A stretch of DNA of 7,610 nt. It comes from Deltaproteobacteria bacterium. GTDB lineage: Bacteria > Desulfobacterota > Desulfuromonadia > Geobacterales > DSM-12255. The number at the start of each line of letters is the position of its first letter. Within the stretch, counting starts at the first letter, position 1. The stretch lies in NCBI GenBank assembly GCA_017861215.1, contig JAGFXN010000074.1, forward strand, positions 1-7,610. The letters run 5' to 3'. Shown here piece by piece: positions 1 to 5,172 of this stretch. A program made the position numbers and the translations under genes. Under the pieces are notes generated by a model that did no database searches, was not told where the DNA came from, and saw only the letters and a program-made list of their open reading frames with translations.

Positions 1-255
1 TGTGCCCTGACTTTATTACATTTTACAGCTGTAGGTATTTCCAAATCCGGCCTCATTATAACGCTCATTGTGTTTTTGCCTAACGGGGCTTCGGCTGACC
101 AGCCAGTTGTAGGGGCGGTCGTGCCGAGTGTTGGCAGTTCGTTTAATGTATGGGCTTGTGCAGGAAAAGGTGCAGCTTTGGCACTCCCCGGTTTCCTTCG
201 ACCTACTCGCTTTCCTGATCAAAATTAGTTTCGACCGCAGAAACCTTCTGCCATG
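1..255. other. Region without a convincing gene at the left edge
   Basis: I recognise no gene here. Plus frame 1 is open from the window edge to a TAG at 226-228 (75 codons, no ATG). It contains a hydrophobic stretch (ITLIVFLPNG) and could be the C-terminus of a gene entering from the left. The minus strand is also open at 16-222 (68 codons, Cys- and Arg-rich, no clear ribosome site). Both frames run through the attC-like hairpin at 78-135. Double-open frames are common around such repeats, so neither is called as a gene. Confidence 0.4.
78..135 (-). repeat. attC-like imperfect inverted repeat (site 1)
   Basis: On the plus strand GCCTAAC (78-84) pairs with GTTGGC (130-135) with one T bulged. 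TCGGC (91-95) pairs with GCCGA (123-127), and GACC (97-100) pairs with GGTC (117-120). Nested arms, extrahelical bases on one strand and AAC...GTT outer ends are the architecture of integron attC sites. Read on the minus strand, the end is GTTAGGC (84-78), a perfect match to the GTTRRRY core. The other core is one base short of RYYYAAC. In that orientation the minus-strand gene at 256-564 lies upstream of it, as in a gene cassette, though 120 bases away. It could instead be an unrelated REP-type hairpin. Confidence 0.35.
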
Positions 256-564
256 TCACTGGTGGACAATTATCCGGTTGAAATCCATCCAGGAGCGGCA
301 CTCATCGACGCCTTGACGACGATTATCAGTGAGCATCGTTTCCACTCTGGCAATCAGTTCCTTGTTCCTCTCGATGTCCCGAGGTTTGTCGAGCGGCGTA
401 GACTTCATCATTTGCAGCATGCTTTCATTCATCTCCCGGCAGCGAGATTCGTTGCTCTCCCGGCATTTGCCCTCGTTCAGATTGCGACAGGGCTCCTGCT
501 CCGCGTTAGCGACTGATGCAAAAACAAGCAAGGTAAGAACAAAAGCGAGTTTGATCGTCTGCAA
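256..564 (-). CDS. Small secreted protein with three C-R-x-x-N-E repeats
   Basis: About 102 residues, function unknown. The chosen start is TTG at 564, four bases after GGGGGA (574-569). It gives a compact signal peptide (LQTIKLAFVLTLLVFASVANA, cleavage before EQ). An ATG at 612 is in frame but would place 16 extra residues before the signal peptide and has no good ribosome site. The mature part opens with three tandem eight-residue units, CRNLNEGK, CRESNESR and CREMNESM, followed by a helical stretch with MMKSTPLDKPRD and a last Cys in the DECRSW segment. It is therefore probably periplasmic or secreted, with four Cys that could form disulfides or bind a metal; that role is inference. It is 307 bases from the upstream lipoprotein gene, so it may have its own control region. 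Confidence 0.65.
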   Translation of the reverse strand: MQTIKLAFVLTLLVFASVANAEQEPCRNLNEGKCRESNESRCREMNESMLQMMKSTPLDKPRDIERNKELIARVETMLTDNRRQGVDECRSWMDFNRIIVHQ

Positions 565-870
565 ATAGTCCCCCGGTAACAATGGAATTATGAAATGTTG
601 ACCCTGCTTCATCAAGCCAGTGTAGTTCCCATTGTGCGCACTACCCAATAAACTGAATGCTCTTTCCTTGTCAGCCACCGGTGGGTGTCAGGACTGGTGG
701 AGGGAAATCTCCGTTTTTCCCTTGAAGGTACTAATCATGAATGTCCCTGTACTTTGCTGCGTCGCAGCAGCGGTCCCACCGGTCTGGCGAGGAGGTCATG
801 GCCGGCGCGCATCAGCCGCCTTCGGGTTGAAGGCCTGGGCGCCTCGCAGAGAATGAGCTCAGGCCGGATT
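565..870. other. Intergenic region rich in inverted repeats
   Basis: No gene is supported on either strand. The region holds the palindrome CCACCGGTGG (675-684), GGGAAA/TTTCCC (702-707 with 716-721), TGCTGCGTCGCAGCA (755-769), GCCTTC/GAAGGC (818-823 with 829-834) and GGCCTG/CAGGCC (832-837 with 860-865). None is followed by a T-tract, so I do not call a terminator. The hairpins near 818-865 lie just past the lipoprotein stop and may protect a transcript end. The 677-783 part is listed separately. Confidence 0.45.
677..783 (-). promoter_or_regulatory. Possible multi-stem leader RNA upstream of the small secreted protein
   Basis: Transcribed on the minus strand, CCGGT-containing ends 783-775 and 685-677 form a perfect nine-base-pair closing stem (ACCGGTGGG with CCCACCGGT), about 90 bases apart. 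Inside lie a hairpin TGCTGC-GAC-GCAGCA, a weak GTAC...GTAC hairpin and GGGAAA/TTTCCC with an eight-base loop. This is the layout of a closed multi-branch RNA, 113 bases before the TTG start of the gene at 256-564. I match it to no known riboswitch; the conserved GEMM c-di-GMP riboswitch bases are absent. It could be chance or a DNA-level repeat. Confidence 0.25.
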
Positions 871-1365
871 CTAACGGGTTTTTCTTTCCAGCTGAATATC
901 AAGGTTTTTCAACCGTTCGATAGCCTGCTGCAGTTCCTTGTTGTCCTTTGACAGGGAACTGTTGAGGCTTTTAAGATTACGATTCTGTTTTTTAATATCG
1001 GCGATACTGGTGAGGAAGTCGTGTAGAGGTTTGGCCTGCTGCGTCCAGGGGCTGTCCCGGTACTCGCGCCGCAACCGTTCAAGAAGATTGATGGACGACA
1101 TTGCCCCTTCTCTTTCGTCATGAATCTTGAGCAGGCTCAGGCGGAACAACGCTTCATCGGTTACCCCCCGGATCCCCGGTTCAGCGACAAGAGCCTCCAG
1201 GATGGCTGTGGCGGAAGCCGTTCTGCCCAGTTCCAGTTCACTCAGAGCAGTCGACAGTTTCATGCTGGCGGCATTACGGGTCACAAAGGTTGTCTGCATC
1301 TCCTTGAAGGCAGTACACCCGGACAGGCTGAGCAGCAGTAGTGCAAGGAAAATCAGCCGCTTCAC
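871..1365 (-). CDS. Outer-membrane-type lipoprotein with C-terminal coiled coil
   Basis: The protein is 164 residues. The GTG start at 1365 is favoured because it makes a GTGA overlap with the stop of the GGDEF gene, has AGGAAA just upstream, and begins directly with a lipoprotein signal (VKRLIFLALLLLSLSGC, lipobox LSGC, lipidated Cys at 17). Residues 35-110 look like helical repeats of TPR character (ALFRLSLLKIHDE..., ERLRREYRDSPWTQQA). Residues about 120-164 are a heptad-rich coiled coil ending NLDIQLERKTR. The N-lipoprotein/C-coiled-coil layout resembles small lipoproteins such as QseG/YfhG found next to signalling genes; I do not claim orthology. Translational coupling to the membrane GGDEF protein suggests the two act together, for instance as an envelope partner of the sensor. 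The stop is TAG at 873-871. Confidence 0.8.
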   Translation of the reverse strand: MKRLIFLALLLLSLSGCTAFKEMQTTFVTRNAASMKLSTALSELELGRTASATAILEALVAEPGIRGVTDEALFRLSLLKIHDEREGAMSSINLLERLRREYRDSPWTQQAKPLHDFLTSIADIKKQNRNLKSLNSSLSKDNKELQQAIERLKNLDIQLERKTR

Positions 1366-2678
1366 CGGTTTTTCCTGCGATGATTGAACATATAGCTGCT
1401 GCCGGGGTGACTCTTGACGTGGTCCTTGAGGTCCGCAGCGGCTTTGGCTATTGCCATTGCCGAACTGAATTCTTCCTTGCCGCAGATGACAACAGCGATG
1501 GAGATGGTCATGATCGGGAAAACTCTGGCTACACCATAACGGTCGATTCCTTCGATGGCGCCGCATGCCAGATCTTCCGCTGAATAGTGGTTGACGATTT
1601 CCGCTTCAAAGTCGGCAATGATTTCCCTGCAGAGCTTCTCTGCCGGTTCGCAATCGGCGATAATGACGAAGTCGTCCCCGCCTACATGGCCGACAAAGGC
1701 ATCATTCGGTGCAATTTTCCTGGCAGCCTGGTGGATGAGTTCTGCCGTAATCTTGATTACTTCACTGGCTTTTACATAACCGTACGTATCGTTATATGCC
1801 TTGAAGTTATCCAGGTCTGCATAAAAGAAGGCAAACGGCTTTCCTTCAGTCAGGCGCCTGCTTAATACCCGCTCTATGGCGATATTGCCAGGCAGGCGGG
1901 TTAACGGGCTGGCATCGAGGCTCATCTGCTCCAGAACCTTGAGCCGCTCAGCCATCCGGCTGAAGTCCCCGGCCAGTTCGCCAACCTCGTCACCGGCAGG
2001 AATCTGCGGGTCATAGTCAAAGTCTCCCTCGGCAATCCGGTGCGTGGCTTGTTTCAGTTTAGTTACGGCGGCAGATATGTTGAAGATGGAAAAGGCAGCC
2101 ACTGCAATTGCCAGGATAAAGCCGGTCAGTGAGAGGATAAGTGACCATCTGACCGTGGAGTTTTCTTTCTCGTCAGCCGAATCTATCTTGGCGTTCAGCA
2201 ACTGCTGTTCACGCTTATAGAGCTGATCAAGGAAGGTCACTATTTTTGTTGAGGAATCCTGCAAGGGGGCAATCTCTACCGTATTGCCTGTAAAAAGTGC
2301 TGCTGATTTATGCTGGAAATCAGCATACAGTTTTTGCAGCGCCTGCTTGTCCATGAGGTGTCGGGATTTGTCAAAACTGCTGAGAAGGCTGTTGAATTCG
2401 ATTTCACGGCGCTGGAACAGTGCTACGAACTCTGGACCCTTGAGGATGGAATATTTCCCTGCGTAGCGCTCCTGTGCCACAATAGAATCGCGCAGTTTGT
2501 TGATCGAGTCGATGAAAACCAGATCTTTGTTGGCGATTTCCCGTGCGGTTTTATTGAGGGAGAACAGTCCGAGAATGGCAAACACAAGAGCGGCCATGGT
2601 GAAGAGTGTCATGGCCGCATAACTGGCGATCAGTTTCTGGACAAGGCTGAATTTTTTTCGTGCCGGTCTGGTTGACAT
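1362..2678 (-). CDS. Membrane sensor with HAMP and variant GGDEF (GGDDF) domain
   Basis: The protein is 438 residues. Domains in order: first membrane helix at about 16-40; a helical periplasmic sensor at 41-175 of the kind seen in chemoreceptor-like four-helix bundles; second membrane helix at about 178-200; HAMP at about 201-253; GGDEF domain at about 255-430. The catalytic loop reads HVGGDDFVII (GGDDF at 333-337). The metal and substrate segment YADLDNFKAYND (286-297) is intact, and the domain entry is SPLTRLPGN. GGDDF variants are frequent in this GGDEF subgroup and may be active or may only bind nucleotide. There is no RxxD inhibitory site at the expected place (PNDA at 324-327). The ATG at 2678 has GGGG at 2687-2684. 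It is first in a pair with the lipoprotein gene. The likely role is c-di-GMP synthesis or sensing in response to an envelope signal. Confidence 0.9.
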   Translation of the reverse strand: MSTRPARKKFSLVQKLIASYAAMTLFTMAALVFAILGLFSLNKTAREIANKDLVFIDSINKLRDSIVAQERYAGKYSILKGPEFVALFQRREIEFNSLLSSFDKSRHLMDKQALQKLYADFQHKSAALFTGNTVEIAPLQDSSTKIVTFLDQLYKREQQLLNAKIDSADEKENSTVRWSLILSLTGFILAIAVAAFSIFNISAAVTKLKQATHRIAEGDFDYDPQIPAGDEVGELAGDFSRMAERLKVLEQMSLDASPLTRLPGNIAIERVLSRRLTEGKPFAFFYADLDNFKAYNDTYGYVKASEVIKITAELIHQAARKIAPNDAFVGHVGGDDFVIIADCEPAEKLCREIIADFEAEIVNHYSAEDLACGAIEGIDRYGVARVFPIMTISIAVVICGKEEFSSAMAIAKAAADLKDHVKSHPGSSYMFNHRRKNR

Positions 2679-2692
2679 GATTTCCCCAGGTA

Positions 2693-2721
2693 ATTCTAGG
2701 GCAGCAGGAGTGAGAAGTCAA
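2693..2721 (-). promoter_or_regulatory. Sigma-70-type promoter of the GGDEF-lipoprotein pair
   Basis: On the minus strand TTGACT (2721-2716) is followed after exactly 17 bases by TAGAAT (2698-2693), each five of six to consensus. A start about seven bases downstream would fall near 2686, leaving a leader of only 8-9 bases that begins inside the GGGG ribosome site. Either initiation is almost leaderless or the true promoter is further upstream. Confidence 0.4.
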
Positions 2722-2844
2722 CCAGACGGAGGTGCAGCGGCAGGCAGGAGACGGGATGCAATCCTTAAAAGGGTCAAGGGGACACATCACCTTGTTGATT
2801 TGTCGATCAAGTGTGCCCAGCCAGTCAGCTGGTAGCGCTGGTTG

Positions 2845-3014
2845 CACGTCACATCTGTAACATATGGTATTCCTTGGGGAGAACCCCACTTCTCCCTCCG
2901 ACGAACCCCAAGGCATAGAAAGAACCCCCGTCTTTTCAGACTCACCTGCGAAGGTGTGTATTGGCAGAATCAGAAGCGCAAGGAGTGTTACGGAGAAAAT
3001 AATTCGCCCTTCAT
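2845..3014 (-). pseudogene. Relic of a secreted-protein gene (frameshifted signal peptide)
   Basis: A minus-strand frame encodes a textbook signal peptide (GRIIFSVTLLALLILPIHTFA, then GESEK), followed by LSMPWGSSEGEVGF and NTICYRCD. That frame has no usable ATG near the signal. An ATG with Lys-Gly (ATGAAGGGC, 3014-3006) sits one frame off and runs into TAA after eight codons. One missing base after ATGAAGGG would restore MKG-RIIFSV. Downstream the frame stays open but turns Cys/Pro-rich and runs on into the GGDEF gene, as a shadow frame would. The 'PWG..xGEVGF' start reminds me of secreted beta-propeller-type proteins of Geobacter; that is from memory and unverified. A functional gene with a TTG start at 3027 is the alternative. 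Confidence 0.35.
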
Positions 3015-3039
3015 TCTTTCCGTTCAACGGGTCGGGAGG

Positions 3040-3066
3040 GCACCTGGCGGGTTTTTGGCCAGGTGC
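3040..3066. repeat. Perfect 9-bp inverted repeat
   Basis: GCACCTGGC (3040-3048) and GCCAGGTGC (3058-3066) flank a nine-base loop containing TTTTT on the plus strand. There is no T-tract after the stem on either strand, so it is not a standard terminator. It could be a protein-binding site or a transcript-end hairpin for the lipoprotein gene that stops 100 bases upstream on the minus strand. Confidence 0.45.
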
Positions 3067-3171
3067 ATCATCCGGTTTTACAATTATTGTTTCTGTCAGC
3101 ATATCCAGGAAAACAGCGGCACATACCTGCTCGATGCACAAGGTAATTGCCTTTTCCAGGGTATCGTCTTT

Positions 3172-4347
3172 TCATGACGGACCTTTGTCTGTTTTCTTGC
3201 GCTTTGGCTGTTTGCTTCCCGCCGGCAGTTTTCCCCTGGAGACCGGCTGGCTCTCTGTCAGCACCGAGCCCTTGTCAGAAGCACTGCTGCTAAATGCCAG
3301 CGGGAATGACACGGCACCAAGGCCCAGCCGTTGGGTATTCGTCCGCGCTGCATCAGGCGTCTCAGGTTCCGGACGCCAGACGCTTAACTGCAGGTAAGCG
3401 TCCTTCCTGTTTTTCGCCGAGCCGACTATGCCGATGACATCCTCGGTTGTCACCGTTGTCCCGACAACGATGTTCTTGGCAACCTTTTCAAGATGACGGT
3501 ACGTGCCGATTGTTGAATCTTCATGCAGGATGTCGATCTTGGAATCCGAACTGATATGAATAACGGTACCTTTCCGTGCCGCAAGGACAGGTGTCCCCTT
3601 TGGCAGAGAGAACGTCACGGCATAACGATTGTACGGCGTGTCGGTCCCATCGCTCACTCGGGCATAGGCCCGTACCTTCTCGCCGAACGGGAACCGGTAA
3701 TGCTCAGGGCAGTTGTGGCGTGCGGTATAGTCCCCAATATTCCATAGGTAGCTGTACTTAAAATTAAAGGCTGCGTCCTTCAACTTCGCTGAAACATGCA
3801 CCAGGGTACGGGTGGTGTTTGCTGGCACGACAGCAATATAGGGCAGCGTTTTGTCCGCTGCTGAGTTGTGAGAAGAAGTCGGGTCGATATCAATGACAAC
3901 AGTAACTGGAGCATTGCCGTTATTGAATGCGGTTATATCCTTTGCTGAACGAACCATGTCCAGCAACTGGCGCGAGATGGATGTGGACGAGTTCTCCCTC
4001 ACCGTGAAGTCATAATCCTTGATTGCCTTGCCAGGGAGCCTGCCCGGCCCCTTGCTGCTGTCAGCAAGCGGATCGGCAATGGTTGAGGCTATTGCCGGGG
4101 CAGGATGCACATCAGGAGCATGCTGTTGGTCAGTCTCCGGCGTTGCCGGTTTGACAGGCGCCGGCGGTTCATCAAATTTTCCAACACCCATGCGAACTGC
4201 AAAATAATCGCCGGTATCCGGTTCCCCTTTACCTTTGGTGTATTCCCATGGCCAGATACCTTTCTGTTCCGGCGGGCTCGTACATCCCGACATGATGCAT
4301 ACCGCAACAAGCAGAAGCAACAGGCTGTATTTCCTAGTAGTATCCAT
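3172..4347 (-). CDS. Lipoprotein with degenerate M23/LytM-like domain
   Basis: The protein is about 391 residues. The start is ATG at 4347 with GAAGG five bases upstream; the adjacent ATG at 4350 is possible, and the frame stays open further 5' without lipoprotein logic. The N-terminus is a lipoprotein signal (MDTTRKYSLLLLLVAVCIMSGC, Cys 22), then a Pro/Ala-rich linker to about 95, a beta-rich middle at about 110-225, and an M23 fold at about 240-325 (NRYAVTFSLPKGTPVLAARKG..., GTYRHL, VIGIVGS, YLQLSVW). In active M23 enzymes zinc is held by HxxxD and HxH. Here these positions read R241, T245, Y318 and Q320, so the domain is probably non-catalytic, like the LytM activators that regulate amidases. 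The YRHL His (285) remains. The tail is basic (KQPKRKKTDK). It is divergent from yefM-yoeB. Location: probably anchored to an envelope membrane. Confidence 0.8.
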   Translation of the reverse strand: MDTTRKYSLLLLLVAVCIMSGCTSPPEQKGIWPWEYTKGKGEPDTGDYFAVRMGVGKFDEPPAPVKPATPETDQQHAPDVHPAPAIASTIADPLADSSKGPGRLPGKAIKDYDFTVRENSSTSISRQLLDMVRSAKDITAFNNGNAPVTVVIDIDPTSSHNSAADKTLPYIAVVPANTTRTLVHVSAKLKDAAFNFKYSYLWNIGDYTARHNCPEHYRFPFGEKVRAYARVSDGTDTPYNRYAVTFSLPKGTPVLAARKGTVIHISSDSKIDILHEDSTIGTYRHLEKVAKNIVVGTTVTTEDVIGIVGSAKNRKDAYLQLSVWRPEPETPDAARTNTQRLGLGAVSFPLAFSSSASDKGSVLTESQPVSRGKLPAGSKQPKRKKTDKGPS

Positions 4348-4500
4348 CATTCCCTTCAAATCCCCTTGAACAGACATTAGTGCAGGTTGTGGAACGGCGG
4401 TGAGGTGCAGCGGCTTCACCGTTGTCGCCGATGGTTGGCGTTTTACCTGTTCATTCCCAAAGTCACCAAATCTGCTTAAACTTCCATAAAGTCGTTCTTC

Positions 4501-4529
4501 TTGCCAATTAAATAATAGCATGCTATTGT
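4501..4529 (+). promoter_or_regulatory. Promoter of yefM-yoeB
   Basis: TTGCCA (4501-4506, five of six to the -35 consensus) is followed after 17 bases by TATTGT (4524-4529). An extended -10 TGn (4521-4523) compensates for the weaker hexamer. Predicted start is near 4536, giving a leader of about 22 bases that carries the GGAGG ribosome site. Both operator palindromes overlap the -10 region, as expected for autorepression. Confidence 0.6.
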
Positions 4530-4534
4530 ACAAT
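4514..4534. promoter_or_regulatory. YefM-type operator: two overlapping palindromes
   Basis: AATAGCATGCTATT (4514-4527) is a perfect 14-base palindrome. ATTGTACAAT (4525-4534) is a perfect 10-base palindrome that overlaps it by three bases. The second has the TGTACA core known from the E. coli yefM operator, where YefM binds a long and a short palindrome and YoeB strengthens repression. Here one palindrome carries the known core and the other a GCATGC core. Confidence 0.6.
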
Positions 4535-4557
4535 ATCTTGTCATTATGGAGGTTGAT

Positions 4558-4812
4558 ATGCAGGCTATCACATACAGCGAAGCACGCCATGATCTTAAAA
4601 ATGTAATGGACAATGCTTGCAGCAACCACGAACCGATCCTGATCACGCGTCGAAAGGGTGAGAGCGTGGTACTCGTAAGTCTGGAAGACTATGAGTCCAT
4701 TATGGAGAGCGAATATTTGCTTTCCAGTCCTGCTAATGCTTCTCGACTACTGCAATCGCTTCAAGAGGCACGTTCCGGCAAGCGAACCCCTATGGATGCT
4801 CTTGGGTTATGA
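4558..4812 (+). CDS. yefM: Antitoxin YefM (Phd/YefM family)
   Basis: The antitoxin is 84 residues, close to the 83 of E. coli YefM. The start is ATG 4558, five bases after GGAGG (4548-4552). An in-frame ATG at 4546 would include the ribosome site itself and is rejected. The N-terminal DNA-binding part matches the family closely (ITYSEARHDLKNVMDN, PILITRRKGESVVLVSLEDYES). The toxin-wrapping C-terminal part has YLLSSPANASRLLQSLQEA and SGKRT, as in E. coli YefM. It neutralises YoeB by direct binding and represses its own operon through the palindromes just upstream. The last codons overlap yoeB by ATGA (4809-4812), coupling translation. It is the only plus-strand operon of the window. Confidence 0.95.
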   Translation: MQAITYSEARHDLKNVMDNACSNHEPILITRRKGESVVLVSLEDYESIMESEYLLSSPANASRLLQSLQEARSGKRTPMDALGL

Positions 4813-5063
4813 ACGTTACTTTCACACCGACTGCTCTCGACGACCTGCGTTATTGGCTCAAGACGGATAAACGCCAGGCCGAACGGGTCTTGGCTCTTCT
4901 TGAAGAAATCCTGCGCACCCCTTTTGAGGGCACAGGAAAACCGGAGCCGCTCCGGTTTCAGCTTGCCGGTTGCTGGTCGCGCCGGATTGACCGGGAACAT
5001 CGGCTTGTTTACCAAGTGGAAGAAGCAGAGATTGTAGTAATTGCCTGTCGCTATCATTACTGA
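4809..5063 (+). CDS. yoeB: Toxin YoeB (RelE-superfamily mRNA interferase)
   Basis: The toxin is 84 residues, the same length as E. coli YoeB. It is a ribosome-dependent endoribonuclease that cleaves mRNA in the A site, held inactive by YefM. Diagnostic segments are all present: TDKR (19-22), RTPFEGTGKPEPL (36-48), WSRRI (56-60), EHRLVY (63-68) and the terminal CRYHY. The catalytic set Glu46, Arg65, His83, Tyr84 is complete, so the toxin should be active. The ATG lies in the last codons of yefM (ATGA overlap). The stop is 48 bases before the attC-like hairpin at 5111-5172, the spacing expected of a mobile gene cassette. Confidence 0.96.
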   Translation: MNVTFTPTALDDLRYWLKTDKRQAERVLALLEEILRTPFEGTGKPEPLRFQLAGCWSRRIDREHRLVYQVEEAEIVVIACRYHY

Positions 5064-5110
5064 TTCCGCCCTCTTCCAATCGCAAAACTTCCATGCCCTT
5101 AATTAATTCA

Positions 5111-5172
5111 GCCAACGTGAGAGAGCGCAGCGGCGGAGCGAAGCGGAGACTGTCTGCCGTGCTTTGTTAGGC
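5111..5172 (+). repeat. attC-like imperfect hairpin behind yoeB (site 2)
   Basis: GCCAAC (5111-5116) pairs with GTTAGGC (5166-5172) with one A bulged. An inner arm AGCGCAGCGG (5124-5133) pairs with CTGCCGTGCT (5154-5163) with one mismatch and wobble pairs. The GTTAGGC end matches the integron core GTTRRRY exactly; the other core is one base short. It lies on the strand and side where a cassette's attC should be, downstream of yefM-yoeB. The outer ends are identical to those of the site at 78-135, in opposite orientation. No clear attC was found on the 5' side of yefM. Confidence 0.45.

Larger units (their letters stand above)
2722..3171. other. Intergenic region between the GGDEF gene and the M23-like lipoprotein gene
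   Basis: No intact gene is supported. Besides the signal-peptide relic, it contains a perfect nine-base inverted repeat at 3040-3066 and two small stem-loops, CAAGG/CCTTG (2775-2779 with 2790-2794) and TTGAT/ATCAA next to it. None has a T-run on either strand. A 34-codon minus-strand frame begins with an ATG (3175-3173) overlapping the stop of the lipoprotein gene. It has no recognisable features and is not called. Confidence 0.45.

Noticed and set aside
177..193. Sigma-54 promoter (TGGCAC at 178)
   Set aside because: The TTGC of the -12 element is missing at the required spacing.
2845..2860. CYRCD as a c-type cytochrome haem site
   Set aside because: A haem site needs CxxCH; the His is replaced by Asp and no other haem motif is near.
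3173..3175. 34-codon peptide overlapping the lipoprotein stop by ATGA
   Set aside because: No ribosome site, no recognisable features; probably a chance frame.
4434..4440. GTTGGCG as the 5' cassette boundary of yefM-yoeB
   Set aside because: It does not fit GTTRRRY, and no matching RYYYAAC arm or nested stem is visible upstream.
4426..4444. CGCCGA-TGG-TTGGCG hairpin followed by TTTT, a possible plus-strand terminator
   Set aside because: There is no plus-strand gene upstream for it to end. The stem is six pairs with one wobble, and only four T follow.
4348..4629. Longer start for the M23-like lipoprotein (ATG at 4629, 4521 or 4374)
   Set aside because: These would put a long non-signal stretch before a clear lipoprotein signal, and the longest runs through the yefM operator and start.
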